A DNA stretch of 64,000 nucleotides from CAWDMC01 sp963803295 (lineage in GTDB: Bacteria; Acidobacteriota; Terriglobia; UBA7540). Where the stretch lies: NCBI GenBank assembly GCA_963803295.1, contig CAWDMC010000012.1, positions 310,001 to 374,000 on the forward strand. The letters are read 5' to 3'. Position numbers and translations under genes: made by a program. The notes below the pieces were generated by a model, which worked only from the letters and a program-made list of their open reading frames with translations, had not been told where the DNA came from and searched no databases. Below are positions 38,327 through 48,177 of the stretch, one piece after another (position 1 is the stretch's first letter; each line of letters opens with the position of its first letter).

Positions 38327-39358
38327 ATGGACGACTGGCAGAAATGGCAATCGGAGGCTTTCAAGGGGACGGTAGAGCGTAATCAGGAACCCCAGAATCC
38401 GGAAACCTTCAGCGCCGGGCTGGTGCTGCTGGGCGCGCTGACGCTACTCGCAATCCTCCAAATCTATACATGGGTACGGCTTTCCCGGGTTAGGGAATCG
38501 CTGGACCAACGCCTTGCAGCGCAGTCGGACCCGAAAGAAGCGAACTTGAGGCAAGACCTCGAAAAGCGCGTCCGCGCACTTGAGCGAGCCTACGAGAGGA
38601 CTGCCCGCAGCCAGAAGGGTCACGGCGTACCGGACAGCATCAACGCTGTGGCCGGACGCGTGGACTCCACGCAGGAGGAACTCAAGCGGAGCATCTCGGC
38701 CACGCAAAAGCTCCGGCAGGACCATGAGCGCACCAAGGAGGAGCTTGACCGCAGGCTGGAAGACAAGGCAGACCAGTCCCAGATCGGAGCCCTCTCACAG
38801 GATGTATCTGAAACCCGGGGCGATCTGAACTCTGCGAAGAAGAAACTGGAGGAGACCGTAGCCCAGCTCGGCATGACGCGCAGTGAGCTCGGAACGCTCA
38901 TCGCTCGTAATCATGAGGAGATTGGCGCTTTGCGCGCTCTCGGCGAACGCGACTACTTCGAGTTCACCCTCAACCGTTCGCACAGCACGCGGCTTGTTGC
39001 GGGGCTGGGACTCCAATTAAAGAGGGTGGATGTGGGGAAAATGCATTACACGCTCGACGTCTATGCGGACGATCGCCGCATCGAAAAGAAAGACCGCGGT
39101 ATCAATGAGCCGGTGTTCTTCTACGTACGCGACAAAAGGCAACCGATCGAGCTGGTGGTAAACGAGATAGAGAAGGATCGGGTGGCAGGCTATCTGAGCG
39201 CCTTAAAAGGAACAATGTTGGCCGCCTTGGCTAAACCTGACACGATTGATGATCCCGACTGGGAGCCCTTCAAGCAACTCAAGAAGCAGAAGCCGTTGCC
39301 CATTTCGCAGAAGGCCCCCGATCCAAGTGCGGCAGGCGATGCTATACCCCACCGATAA
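38327..39358 (+). CDS. Coiled-coil membrane protein, conserved hypothetical
   Basis: 343 residues from the ATG at 38327; GGAAAGGG lies about nine bases upstream. One TM helix at about 29-48 (GLVLLGALTLLAILQIYTWV). Residues about 50-200 are a long charged coiled coil with heptads (KRVRALERAYERTARS, TKEELDRRLEDKADQ, AKKKLEETVAQLG). A compact C-terminal domain (about 210-325: YFEFTLNRSHSTRLVAGLGL, YTLDVYADDRRIEKK, RQPIELVVNEI) looks beta-rich. Similar in layout to the protein at 48178-49176, though sequence likeness is limited to the TM-coiled-coil plan. It may be a membrane-anchored spacer or scaffold; function unknown. Confidence 0.65.
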   Translation: MDDWQKWQSEAFKGTVERNQEPQNPETFSAGLVLLGALTLLAILQIYTWVRLSRVRESLDQRLAAQSDPKEANLRQDLEKRVRALERAYERTARSQKGHGVPDSINAVAGRVDSTQEELKRSISATQKLRQDHERTKEELDRRLEDKADQSQIGALSQDVSETRGDLNSAKKKLEETVAQLGMTRSELGTLIARNHEEIGALRALGERDYFEFTLNRSHSTRLVAGLGLQLKRVDVGKMHYTLDVYADDRRIEKKDRGINEPVFFYVRDKRQPIELVVNEIEKDRVAGYLSALKGTMLAALAKPDTIDDPDWEPFKQLKKQKPLPISQKAPDPSAAGDAIPHR

Positions 39359-39788
39359 CGCTTTACCCTTATCTCATCCGGAACGGATCACTAAGGCTAG
39401 TACACTCAAATCCGCACACGAGAATCTGTTCCCAAATCCTCTTCTTGACCTGTCATGGCCGCCGGAACTTACGGCCGCGTGATCTTGGGATGGAATTCCC
39501 ACGGAGGAATGGCCTGTCACCGCCTCGCCACGCGCCGACCCGATGCGTCAGATCTGCCCAGACTTCTTTGGCTTCTTCCCTTACGCTTGCGGAAATCTTC
39601 AGCTAATAGTATTTTCGGTCACAGGGGCTAAAACAGCTCAATGCCAGCGAATCGGGCCGAGGGTCGTTTTCCATCCTTGGTCCAGGATAACGGAGTCTCC
39701 CGTGGCTCTCGGCGTGCAATCCGGTCTAGGTCAGTTTGTCCTCTCCTCTCCGCCTCCTGCCGCATTTAGCGCCGCGGGCAGGGAAGAG
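39359..39788. other. Intergenic region upstream of the sensor kinase
   Basis: About 430 bases. The kinase frame is open back to 39543 but those codons are unlike a signal or membrane segment. No distinct regulatory motif was seen. Confidence 0.35.
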
Positions 39789-41492
39789 ATGTTAGTGACG
39801 AATGCCCGGGCTTTTCTCAGTCTCGGCTCGGTGCTCGCAATTGACCTCGCTCCGGCCTATCCAGCCCGATTTGCCCTCGCAGCTCAGATTCTGTTGATGC
39901 TCTACCTGATTCACAGCCTGTTGGCCCTAGTCCTACCTGGATACACCCGGGGCCGCACCCATGGGTGGAAGCTACACGCTGTCGATATCCTGTGGGCCGC
40001 CTGTATCCCTGTGTTCATCCAACCCACCCATAGACCGTTCTATCTCTTCTTTCCATTCTTGCTCTTTGTCCTGCTGTCGGCAGCTTACCGCTGGGGCCTG
40101 TACGAAACTGTGATGACCGCGGTGGCATGCATCGGCCTCTTGCTCATTGGGGCCGCGGCTACGGCCTCTGCTCCCCTAGGCTCTCTGACGAATTTCGATT
40201 TCGGGGATTTCACCGAGGGCGCAGCCTCCGTTCTGGCGGCGGCCTTTGTGGTCGGGTACCTCGGAGAACAGGGCCGCAGGCTTCGATTAAAGACCGCATT
40301 TGTGGCCGAACTTACAGCAAGAGTGCTATCCGGAACCAGCGTCCGCGAGACCATCGAGGCTACTTTTGGCGAGATATTCGGGATCTTCGGCGTGACTCGA
40401 GCGGTGCTGGCGCTCAAGGAGGAAAAGAGTCAGCGAGTATATCTTTGGCAGGGTGAGTTAAACCCCGGCGCCCAAGCGTGTGCGGTTCACTGGGAAGAGC
40501 TTGAGACTTTTCAGCAGGAGAGATACTTCTTCGCCTTCCCTGGAACCGGCTGCTATGCGGTCCGGCGGAAGCCAGAACACTCCTCCCAGGCATTTGAAGT
40601 CCTGGCCCTCGGGAACGAACGGCTGGACAGAACGACAGGTGCTATTCTCGACGACTTCCTTGTTTGGCACAAAGTTGCGTCGCTTCTCGGTGTCTTCTTC
40701 AGCGTTGGAGATGACCAGGAGTGGTCAGGCCGTCTGTTCCTGTTCGACCCTCCAATCTCCGCACCTGCCCTGGCCCGATTGCGCCTGCTGCAGGATTTGG
40801 TGCGCGAAATAGGACCTCCGGTCTATGCTGTCTATCGCCTGCGACGTCTGCGTTCACGGGCTTATGGGATAGAACGGGTCCGCATTGCCCGGGAATTGCA
40901 CGATAGCGTGATCCAGACGCTGATTGCCCTAAATATGCGGATCGACGTTTTGCGGCGGCATCCGTCCGCTGATGATCATGAGACCTCTGACGAACTCGCC
41001 GATCTCCAGCGGGGGCTTCGTCAGGAGATCCTGAACGTTCGAGGCCTGATCCAACGGATCAGATCGGTTGGCCCAGGAGCGGGAACGCTTCGGGAGAGCC
41101 TAGTGGTTTTGGTCGAGCAATTCCGCCGCGATACGGGTATAGCAACCGAATTGTTCTTAGAGGAGAAAGACATCGTTCTCCCCTCCCGCCTGGCTCACGA
41201 GGTGTTGCGCATCGTGAGCGAGGCTCTTGCTAACGTGCGCAAGCATAGCGGGGCAAGCAAGGCACAGATCCGCTTCGCTTTCAAGAAGGGATTGTGGACC
41301 TTGATGATTGAGGATGATGGAAAGGGCCTCAATTTCTCGGGACGGCGAACTCACGCCGAGCTCGACGCGGCTGGCCAAGGTCCGACAGTGCTTGGGGAGC
41401 GGGTGCGATCCGTGGGTGGCAAACTCGCCATCGAGTCAACACCCGGCCATGGAACTCGGCTCGAAATCACCTTTTCCCCTAAAGGCGCATGA
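39789..41492 (+). CDS. Sensor histidine kinase, NarX/DegS-type (HisKA_3)
   Basis: 567 residues from the ATG at 39789, preceded by AGGGAAGAG; the frame extends to 39543. Five to six TM helices occupy residues about 5-165. A GAF-like region lies at about 180-350. The dimerisation box RVRIARELHDSVIQTLIALN carries the phospho-acceptor His; a HATPase domain follows with EALANVRKHSGA, IEDDGKGL and GTRLEI. These kinases signal through LuxR-type (NarL) regulators. No response regulator is adjacent, so it is an orphan here. Its stop lies 14 bases from the stop of the convergent PEP-CTERM gene. Confidence 0.85.
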   Translation: MLVTNARAFLSLGSVLAIDLAPAYPARFALAAQILLMLYLIHSLLALVLPGYTRGRTHGWKLHAVDILWAACIPVFIQPTHRPFYLFFPFLLFVLLSAAYRWGLYETVMTAVACIGLLLIGAAATASAPLGSLTNFDFGDFTEGAASVLAAAFVVGYLGEQGRRLRLKTAFVAELTARVLSGTSVRETIEATFGEIFGIFGVTRAVLALKEEKSQRVYLWQGELNPGAQACAVHWEELETFQQERYFFAFPGTGCYAVRRKPEHSSQAFEVLALGNERLDRTTGAILDDFLVWHKVASLLGVFFSVGDDQEWSGRLFLFDPPISAPALARLRLLQDLVREIGPPVYAVYRLRRLRSRAYGIERVRIARELHDSVIQTLIALNMRIDVLRRHPSADDHETSDELADLQRGLRQEILNVRGLIQRIRSVGPGAGTLRESLVVLVEQFRRDTGIATELFLEEKDIVLPSRLAHEVLRIVSEALANVRKHSGASKAQIRFAFKKGLWTLMIEDDGKGLNFSGRRTHAELDAAGQGPTVLGERVRSVGGKLAIESTPGHGTRLEITFSPKGA

Positions 41493-41506
41493 ACCGGCCG
41501 CAATCG

Positions 41507-42205
41507 TCAATCGTCGATTCGTTGCGCTGGTTGACGATTCCTGGTTAGAAATTTCCCGGCTCCAGCTACTGAAAGCAGCGCCAAGCTCATCAGGAGCATT
41601 GTGGAAGCCTCCGGGACTTTGTACGGTTTTACGGTTATTGACCTACTATTCGACACTTGATCGATTTCAACTCCGCTTGAGTTCTCAAGCCAGGCAAAGA
41701 GGTTGGTCCCCGCCGGGAGAGGACTCACCGAGAGGTTAGTCAGCGGCCTGCTCGTGGTATAGGCGCCCAGATTGAACTCGTACACTGTAAAGGAGGTCGC
41801 CCTCACGTTAGCCTGGGCACTCCCCGATTGCTGGCTGGAAAACGTCGTCAACCCCGAATTGCCATGGGCCTGTCTTTCGCCCGAGAGACCCGCTAGCGTG
41901 CCGGGGGTGCCGCTCCAGCTCAAACTCCGCTCCAAGACGACGGGTCTTCCATTGTTGATCAGGGTGAAACCGGCGGTTCCGTTAGGCACCAAGACGGCCA
42001 GGAACGCAGTACCAAACAGGGACCCGCCGGTGTTAGTCAATTTGAAGCTCAGCGATGCCGTCCTTGCGATCGAATCATTGAAGGAACCGGAGTTGCAAAG
42101 CGTCGTGCCGGTACATGACAATCCCATAGTGTTCGCGGCTGCCGGAATGGTGCCAACAATGAGAACCATGCCCCCGGCCAAGAGTCCAAGAAGTTTCCTT
42201 GTCAT
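41507..42205 (-). CDS. PEP-CTERM sorting-domain protein
   Basis: 232 residues from the ATG at 42205 with AAGGAGG six bases upstream. Signal peptide to about residue 25 (GTIPAAAN). The middle is a beta-rich, Ser/Thr/Gly domain. The C-terminus has VPEAST, a hydrophobic helix (MLLMSLALLSVAGAGKF) and a basic end (RNRQ), the tripartite PEP-CTERM signal processed by exosortase. Such proteins are exported and anchored in biofilm matrix and go with exopolysaccharide loci. No exosortase gene is in the window. It is next to the sensor kinase (convergent) and near a PilZ gene. Confidence 0.8.
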   Translation of the reverse strand: MTRKLLGLLAGGMVLIVGTIPAAANTMGLSCTGTTLCNSGSFNDSIARTASLSFKLTNTGGSLFGTAFLAVLVPNGTAGFTLINNGRPVVLERSLSWSGTPGTLAGLSGERQAHGNSGLTTFSSQQSGSAQANVRATSFTVYEFNLGAYTTSRPLTNLSVSPLPAGTNLFAWLENSSGVEIDQVSNSRSITVKPYKVPEASTMLLMSLALLSVAGAGKFLTRNRQPAQRIDD

Positions 42206-42339
42206 TGCCTTCCTCCTTAGTGTGCTTCTCATCGATCTGATTCTCGCCCTCAATTCGATCGCAGCGTCTCTAGTAAATGATCTATGTCACGCAACTCTCT
42301 ATTTGTACGACTGCCAAGAAAAACACTGGAACATGTCTG

Positions 42340-42747
42340 CTAAGAAAACAGGAGACTATGGTCGCAAAGTGCAATGCCCTTCCGTGAAGGCCGCAAGGAA
42401 TAGTTGGCTATGGAAACCGCCAGGCCGAACCTTCCGGTCGCTTCTGCTGGCGGAATAACGCGGACAATGTGGCCCCTGCACAGAACCCGTCCTCCCGAGC
42501 GTTCGCCTTGCCCCCCCGGCAAGACGAAGCTCGCCGTCACTGCCGTTCCCGGCGGCAGCGACTGCGGGCAACGCATTAGCAGACCTGATGCGCTTATGTT
42601 CTCCGTAATTCCTGAATACCGGTTTGTTTTGCCCGTCTCACCGAAGCGGATTTCCATTTCAATTTGGTAGCGTTCCCGGCGCGGCGTGCGAACCTCCACG
42701 CGGCCCTCTACAGTCGACATTGAGGCAATCTCCAGAGTATCCGGCAT
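42340..42747 (-). CDS. PilZ-domain protein
   Basis: 135 residues. The PilZ pattern is RRERYQIEMEIRF (the RxxxR-type start of the domain), then GITENISASGLLMRC (the D/NxSxxG box) and a beta-barrel finishing GRFGLAVSI. PilZ domains bind c-di-GMP and transmit it to a partner, often motility or polysaccharide enzymes. The first 15 residues are a flexible lead; the ATG at 42747 is accepted though the ribosome site is modest. It is upstream of the PEP-CTERM gene on the same strand, with 134 bases between. Confidence 0.8.
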   Translation of the reverse strand: MPDTLEIASMSTVEGRVEVRTPRRERYQIEMEIRFGETGKTNRYSGITENISASGLLMRCPQSLPPGTAVTASFVLPGGQGERSGGRVLCRGHIVRVIPPAEATGRFGLAVSIANYSLRPSRKGIALCDHSLLFS

Positions 42748-43066
42748 CAGTCACTCGTCAGACTATCCCGGTACAACCCTGCGGCCAATGGTTCTAAAGA
42801 GGGGGCTGATGGCCCGAAGGTGCCATTGAGCGTTCTATTCATCTCTCGTGTGATACTCGGCTCTTACCTTAGGGACTGCGAGGCAGGATCGTTAGGAGGG
42901 ATGCTACCCGTTAGTTAGGTTAGATTAGCGGGCCGGCCTCTCTGCTCAGAACGACAGTCAACAGTTTGCAAGGGGACCTATTCTCTCAGGAAGAAAATGA
43001 GAAGATGCTGCACCCGGAAAGATATATCCCCCGACGCCGGAATTCGAGGCACACTTCAACCGCGCC
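42748..43066. other. Intergenic region
   Basis: About 320 bases between the metallo-hydrolase stop and the PilZ start, both on the minus strand. It should carry the PilZ promoter. Nothing recognisable otherwise. Confidence 0.35.
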
Positions 43067-43699
43067 TCAGGTGCGCAAGAAAGGATTGCTCTCACGCTCT
43101 TCACCGATTGTCGTCGAGGGGCCGTGTCCCGGATACACGGGAACCTCATCGGCGAATGGAAGCAGCGACTCCTGGATCGATTGCAGGATTTTGGAATAGT
43201 CGCCTCCCCATAGATCGGTGCGGCCAATACTGCGGTGGAAGAGTGTGTCGCCGCTGAAGATCCTCTCGTCGTGGCCGGGCAGGTGGAGCGACAAGCTGCC
43301 GGGCGAGTGCCCTGGCGTATGCAGAACCTCGAGCGCGAGCGAGCCCCAACGGACCACATCTCCGGACTTGAGAAATTGACCTACTTCAACTATGCCGGGG
43401 GCGGCCACGCCGAGCCAGGCGGCCTGTATGGCCAGATTCTGGTAAAGCGGCAGATCCCCCTGGTGCATCATGACCGGTGCATCCGTCAGACGATGTAATT
43501 CTTCTATACCGCCCACGTGATCGATGTGGGCGTGTGTGACAACGATGTACTTCACGCGTAGGCGATGACGGTCGAGCACTGCCTGCACGCGCTCGATGTT
43601 GTCGCCAGGGTCGATCACCACGGCCTCGCCGGTGGATTCATCGCCTACGATGGAGCAGTTGCAGGCGAGCATGCCGACGGGCAGGATCTCGTGGATCAT
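43067..43699 (-). CDS. Metallo-beta-lactamase-fold hydrolase (glyoxalase II-like)
   Basis: 210 residues, full length for the YcbL/glyoxalase II-like class. Zinc ligands: THAHIDH (HxHxDH), the His of HTPGHSPGS, the Asp of FSGDTLF and the His of VYPGHGP. N-terminal MLACNCSIVGDE and VIDPGD are typical. It likely hydrolyses a thioester such as S-lactoylglutathione or a related low-molecular-weight thiol ester; because bshA is also present, bacillithiol conjugates are possible. It is upstream in position of the peptidase gene's stop, separate by 34 bases on the same strand. Confidence 0.85.
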   Translation of the reverse strand: MIHEILPVGMLACNCSIVGDESTGEAVVIDPGDNIERVQAVLDRHRLRVKYIVVTHAHIDHVGGIEELHRLTDAPVMMHQGDLPLYQNLAIQAAWLGVAAPGIVEVGQFLKSGDVVRWGSLALEVLHTPGHSPGSLSLHLPGHDERIFSGDTLFHRSIGRTDLWGGDYSKILQSIQESLLPFADEVPVYPGHGPSTTIGEERESNPFLRT

Positions 43700-43733
43700 C
43701 GTTGCTTGGCCTCCTTCAGGGTGATGCCCTCAA

Positions 43734-45831
43734 TCACCAGATCTCGCAGACGTTGGCACGCACCATGAAATCACCGGCCTTGCAGTTGAACGCCTTTGCG
43801 AAAGCCGGCATATTCGAGGGAGCAGCAATCGCCCGGAATCGCGGCAGCGGGTGGGGATCGCTGCTCACCAATTCCCTCGCGAATTCAGGACGATCGTTGG
43901 TTGCCCAAGCCTGGGCGTAAGAGAGAAAGAGCCGCTGCTCGGGGGTAAGCCCGTCGATGGCGGCAGGACGCGGTTTACCTTCCAGGCTCTTCTCGTAAGC
44001 CAGGTAGGCGATTTTCAGACCACCCAAATCCGCGATACTTTCTCCCAACACTAGTTCTCCGTTCTCGTGAAGCTTGTCCTCAACGAAATAATTATCGAAC
44101 TGGCTCTGGACGCACTTGGCGCGCTCCAGGAAATTCTTGGCGTCAGCCGGCTTCCACCAATCCTCTTGATTGCCGTGAGCGTCAAACTGGCGCCCCTCGT
44201 CGTCGAAACCGTGGGTCATCTCGTGACCGATTATCGCTCCCATTGCTCCGTAATTTGCGGCATCATCCGCGCTGGCGTCGAAGAACGGCGGCTGCAGGAT
44301 TCCAGCGGGGAAGACGATTTCGTTCATTTGCGGATTGTAGTAGGCATTCACCGTGGCCGGCGTCATGTCCCATTCCGTACGATCCACCGGCTTGCCGATC
44401 TTGGCAAGGTCACGCTTGGTTTCGTACAGATTGCCCCTCATGACATTCAACACATACGAGCCTCGATCACGTGGTAGGCGGAATAGTCGCGCCACTTGTC
44501 CGGGTAACCGATCTTCAGGCCAAAAGCGTCGAGTTTCCCGAGCGCGGCTTGGCGCGTCTCGCGGTCCCATCCAGGAAAGGGTCTGAATATCGCTCCGAAG
44601 CGTTGCTTCAAGATTGTGGACCATATCGAGAGCCCGAACCTTGGCTTCCGGCGGGAAATACTTCTCCACGTATACCTGCCCCAGAGCGAAACCCAGTTGG
44701 GCGTTGGTTCTCCGGACACACCGTTTCCAGCGGGGCAGCAGTTCCTTGGTGCCCTCCAGGGTGCGGCCGTAAAAGTCGAAATTTGCGTTGACGAACTTCG
44801 AAGAAAGAAAAGGCGCAAGGGAGCTGATGAGGTGCCAACGAAGATAGGTCTTCCATTCTGTCAGAGAAATGGCGCTAAGATCTTTGTTGACCTCACTAAA
44901 GAACAGGGGCTGGGCCACGTCCACAGCTTGTGATATTTGGGAAAGCAATCTCACGGAAGTAGTCTTCCCAGGAGAAACCGGGCGTCAGCGCTTTCAGCTG
45001 GGCCAGGTCCATCTTATGGTAGGTCTTTACCGGATCGCGCAACTCGACGGGTGTCATGGAAGCTTCGGCGAACTTCGTCTCCATGGCCATGACGGTCTGA
45101 GCCTCGGATGCCGACTTTCCGGCATCGTCACCTATCAAGGCGAACATCCTGCCCACGTGTTCAACGTATTTTTGGCGGAGCTCCTTCGACTTATCGTCGG
45201 TCTTCGTGTAGTACTCCCGGTTAGGAAGGCCGAGGCCGCCCTGTTGAGCGCCGCCAATCACCTGCGTGCTGTCTTTTTGATCCTGGGTCGATCCGAAATT
45301 GAACACCGCATCCACGCCCTCGTCCTGAAGGCGGGCGATTTCAGCCTGCAGCCCGGCCACATCTTTGATAGTGCTGATCCGTTGCAGCTCATCGCCGAGG
45401 GGCGTGATGTCATCGGCTTCGATCTTCGATTCGTCCATGCAGCTTGCGTAGAAGTCGCCGATCTTCTGCAGGTTTGAGCCCCCGGGCGCGGAGCGATCCT
45501 GCGCTGCCGCTTCCAGGATCTGGTGCAAAGCTTCGCGATTCCGCTCATCCACCTCATTCATGGTTCCCCAGCTAGGGTACGCAGAGGGGATGGGATTTCG
45601 CGCCAGCCATGCTCCATTCGCAAATCTATAGAAGTCGTCGCAGGCTTTGCAGGTCCGATCCATATCGGCAGGATTGATACCGTGAATGTCGGCAGGGGGT
45701 TCGGGTTGCCGGGCGAACACGGAGATTACCGTGAGACAGAAGGCGCCCACGCCGAGGGCGATAAGCGTGAGATCGTGCCCGACACGACGAGATAGGGGCG
45801 GCCGGTTGGTCCGGAGACGAAGCGCAAGCAT
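43734..45831 (-). CDS. M13-family (neprilysin-like) zinc metallopeptidase, three frameshifts
   Basis: About 690 residues after repair. Signal peptide/anchor at about 22-40. M13 N-domain (PADMDRTCKACDDFYRFANG, NPIPSAYPSWG). Catalytic motif GHEMTHGFDDEGRQFD (HExxH), third ligand in GESIADLGGLKIAY, and the C-terminal C..W end (VCEIW). The frame breaks near 44935, and between about 44575 and 44462 a short segment is read in a second frame (KLDAFGLKIGYPDKWRDY is the expected family sequence there), i.e. two compensating indels. One extra G in ATGGGACC explains the second break. It acts on oligopeptides at the cell envelope. The clustering of shifts suggests sequencing error, or a recent pseudogene. 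Confidence 0.85.
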
Positions 45832-46075
45832 AGCGAATCCTCCTGGTCTTCGATTGACCTCGGGAAAGACGTTTCAGCCAAACCTTTGGACACAATTATC
45901 CACGGAAAGGATATGCAGGCCTGCCTCCGGGCGGGAACTCAAGCCCCTCAGTGCCAATCTTGATTATAACCTGTTTCTTCGCTTCATTCTCTTACCAGCG
46001 GCCAAGCGCTGTAGCGCCGGTGTCCCCATCCGCGTATATCGGCGCTGCAGCACATTGGCGCTGCAGGACTGGAGT

Positions 46076-46732
46076 TCAATGGGCCCGGCCTCGGTTCACT
46101 GCTTCACGAAACTCGCGGGAACGCTGGGTGATCATATCCAGCTTGCCTTCACGGATCGCCTTCAGATCGACGAGTTCGCCGCCGACTGCCACCGCGCTCG
46201 CACCCGCTCTGATGAACTCCGGTGTTGTTTCCAGATTTACTCCACCCGTGGGAACAAAGTCGATCTGCGGAAAGGGGCCTTTGAGAGCCTTAATATACTT
46301 GGGACCACCCACGGGTCCAGCGGGGAAAATCTTGACCATGTCGGCGCCGGCCTGCCAGGCAGTCACCACTTCGGTCGGAGTCAACGCGCCGGGAAAACAA
46401 GGCTTGCTGTAGCGGCGCGCCATCTCGATAACACCGATATTCAGACACGGCGTCACGATGAATTCCGCACCAGCCAGCAAAGCCGCGCGGCAGCTTTCGA
46501 CGTCGAGAATGGTGCCTGCGCCCAGGAGCACTTTGTCTCCATAGCGCTCTGACACCTTCTCAAGTACGCCGAGGGCGCCGGGAACGGTCATGGTGATCTC
46601 GGCAATCCCGATTCCGCCGGCGATGATAGCTTCGGCCGCCTTAAAAGCATCTTCGGCGGAAGGCACTCGTACTATGGGTACCAGGCCGACTTCACGGATC
46701 AGAGCAAGCGACTTTTCTTTTGTCCAAGACAT
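46076..46732 (-). CDS. eda: KDPG/KHG aldolase
   Basis: 218 residues. Class I aldolase motifs: VPIVRV, EITMTVPGA (active-site Glu), LLGAGTI, CLNIGVI, FPGALTPTEV and Schiff-base Lys in ADMVKIFPA, then PTGGVN. It splits 2-keto-3-deoxy-6-phosphogluconate into pyruvate and glyceraldehyde 3-phosphate, the last step of the Entner-Doudoroff and uronate pathways. AAGGAA precedes the ATG. It follows the KDG kinase (85 bases) on the same strand; together they convert KDG to central metabolites. Confidence 0.92.
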   Translation of the reverse strand: MSWTKEKSLALIREVGLVPIVRVPSAEDAFKAAEAIIAGGIGIAEITMTVPGALGVLEKVSERYGDKVLLGAGTILDVESCRAALLAGAEFIVTPCLNIGVIEMARRYSKPCFPGALTPTEVVTAWQAGADMVKIFPAGPVGGPKYIKALKGPFPQIDFVPTGGVNLETTPEFIRAGASAVAVGGELVDLKAIREGKLDMITQRSREFREAVNRGRAH

Positions 46733-46817
46733 GAGATTCTGTTCCTTTGATAATCCAGATTGGGTAACAGCGACGGCAACGGTGCGCTATCTGCCCCGCT
46801 GCCGACACTGAATTTCA

Positions 46818-47855
46818 TTACCGCGCCACGCGCAGGCTGGCGCCTTTGAGCAAGCTTTCTACGTCAGCGAGGGTACTCCAGTTGAAGTCACCCACATTGG
46901 TGTGCTTCAGGGCGCTGAAGGCGTTACCATAGCGGACCGCGTCAGCCCACGTCCTTTTGACCAAATAACCGTAGATAAAGCCGGCACTGAAGGAGTCGCC
47001 ACCACCGACACGATCGACGATCTCCAGCTCATACTTCACGTCGTCGTATACCTTGCCGTTGGCGTAGGCTATCGCAGTCCAAGTGTTGCGCCACACTAAG
47101 GGATTTTCTCGCAGGGTGATGGCGACGCATTTGAACTTGAACTTCTCCTCGAGCTGGCGGGCCACGTCTTTGTAGGTCTCCGCTTCGATGGCCGTAAAGC
47201 CCTTGGTATCGGTCTTCGGGTGCTTGGCGGCGGCCTGGATGCCGAAAACCACGTGCGTGTCTTCCTCGGTGGTAATGAGCACGTCGACGAATTCCATCAG
47301 CGGTTCCTGAACGGCGCGCGCCTTCTCCGGGCTCCACAACTTGCCGCGATAATTCAGATCGTAGCTTACTGTTGCGCCCGCAGTGTGCGCGGCTTTGAGA
47401 GCTTCCCGGGTGACGCCCGCTGCCGAGTCACTCAAAGCCGGGGTGATGCCGCTGGTGTGGAACCACTTGACGCCGTCGAAGACGCGCTTCCAATCGACTT
47501 CGCCGGGCTTAATGGCAGCGATCGCCGAATGGGCGCGATCGTAGAGCACGGCACTAGGCCGTGGGGCAGCTCCAAACTCGACGAAGTACAAGCCCAAACG
47601 GCCGTCGTCGACTCTGAGAATGTTGGAGGTATCCACGCCCATCTGACGAACGCGATTCTCCATCAGGCGCGCCAGCGCGTTTTTGGGCAAACGTGAAACC
47701 CAGGTACTCTTCAAACCAAGGCGGCTGACTCCGACGGCGACATTGAGCTCGCCGCCGCCCACTTGTACGTCAAGCGTAGTGGTCTGCTCGAGGCGCTGGA
47801 AATTGGGCGGGACCAGCCGTATCATGGCCTCGCCGAAAGTAACCAGATCAAACAT
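46818..47855 (-). CDS. kdgK: 2-keto-3-deoxygluconate kinase, PfkB family
   Basis: 345 residues from the ATG at 47855, which has AAAGGAG five bases upstream; an open extension to 47888 is not needed. PfkB motifs: FGEAMIRLVPP at the start, GGGELNVAVGVSRLG, DLNYRGKLW, and VGGGDSFSAGFIYG carrying the catalytic Asp (the usual GAGD is GGGD here, a common variation in this subfamily). It phosphorylates KDG to KDPG with ATP, feeding the aldolase downstream. First gene of the two-gene uronate/KDG operon. Confidence 0.9.
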   Translation of the reverse strand: MFDLVTFGEAMIRLVPPNFQRLEQTTTLDVQVGGGELNVAVGVSRLGLKSTWVSRLPKNALARLMENRVRQMGVDTSNILRVDDGRLGLYFVEFGAAPRPSAVLYDRAHSAIAAIKPGEVDWKRVFDGVKWFHTSGITPALSDSAAGVTREALKAAHTAGATVSYDLNYRGKLWSPEKARAVQEPLMEFVDVLITTEEDTHVVFGIQAAAKHPKTDTKGFTAIEAETYKDVARQLEEKFKFKCVAITLRENPLVWRNTWTAIAYANGKVYDDVKYELEIVDRVGGGDSFSAGFIYGYLVKRTWADAVRYGNAFSALKHTNVGDFNWSTLADVESLLKGASLRVAR

Positions 47856-48177
47856 AGTAACTCCTTTGAGTACCTGTAGATAGTCCACATCGGGAGGGGG
47901 TAACGATCATGGCCGGGGCAGCTTAACACAGTTGGCAGCTCAAGCAGCGGATTGTATCATAGTCATTGGCCTAGTCTAGTGTAGAGGGGAGCGCCGGACT
48001 AATAACCTTGGCTCCGCGAGTTCCGCAAGCGAGCCGAGCATGCCGGGCGAGGTTCAAACGAGGTTCAGCCGCCGCTTGACTTTTTGGACTCCAGAAGCTA
48101 AACTCAAGACCATAGTGACGATATTTTAGGAAGGTGGTCATGGGCGTTAAGTTCAATGATAAGAAGCAGAGAGAAGG
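47856..48177. other. Intergenic region
   Basis: About 320 bases upstream of kdgK; it should hold the kdgK promoter. It also contains a 13-codon frame at 48140-48181 that I do not accept as a gene. No operator was identified. Confidence 0.35.
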
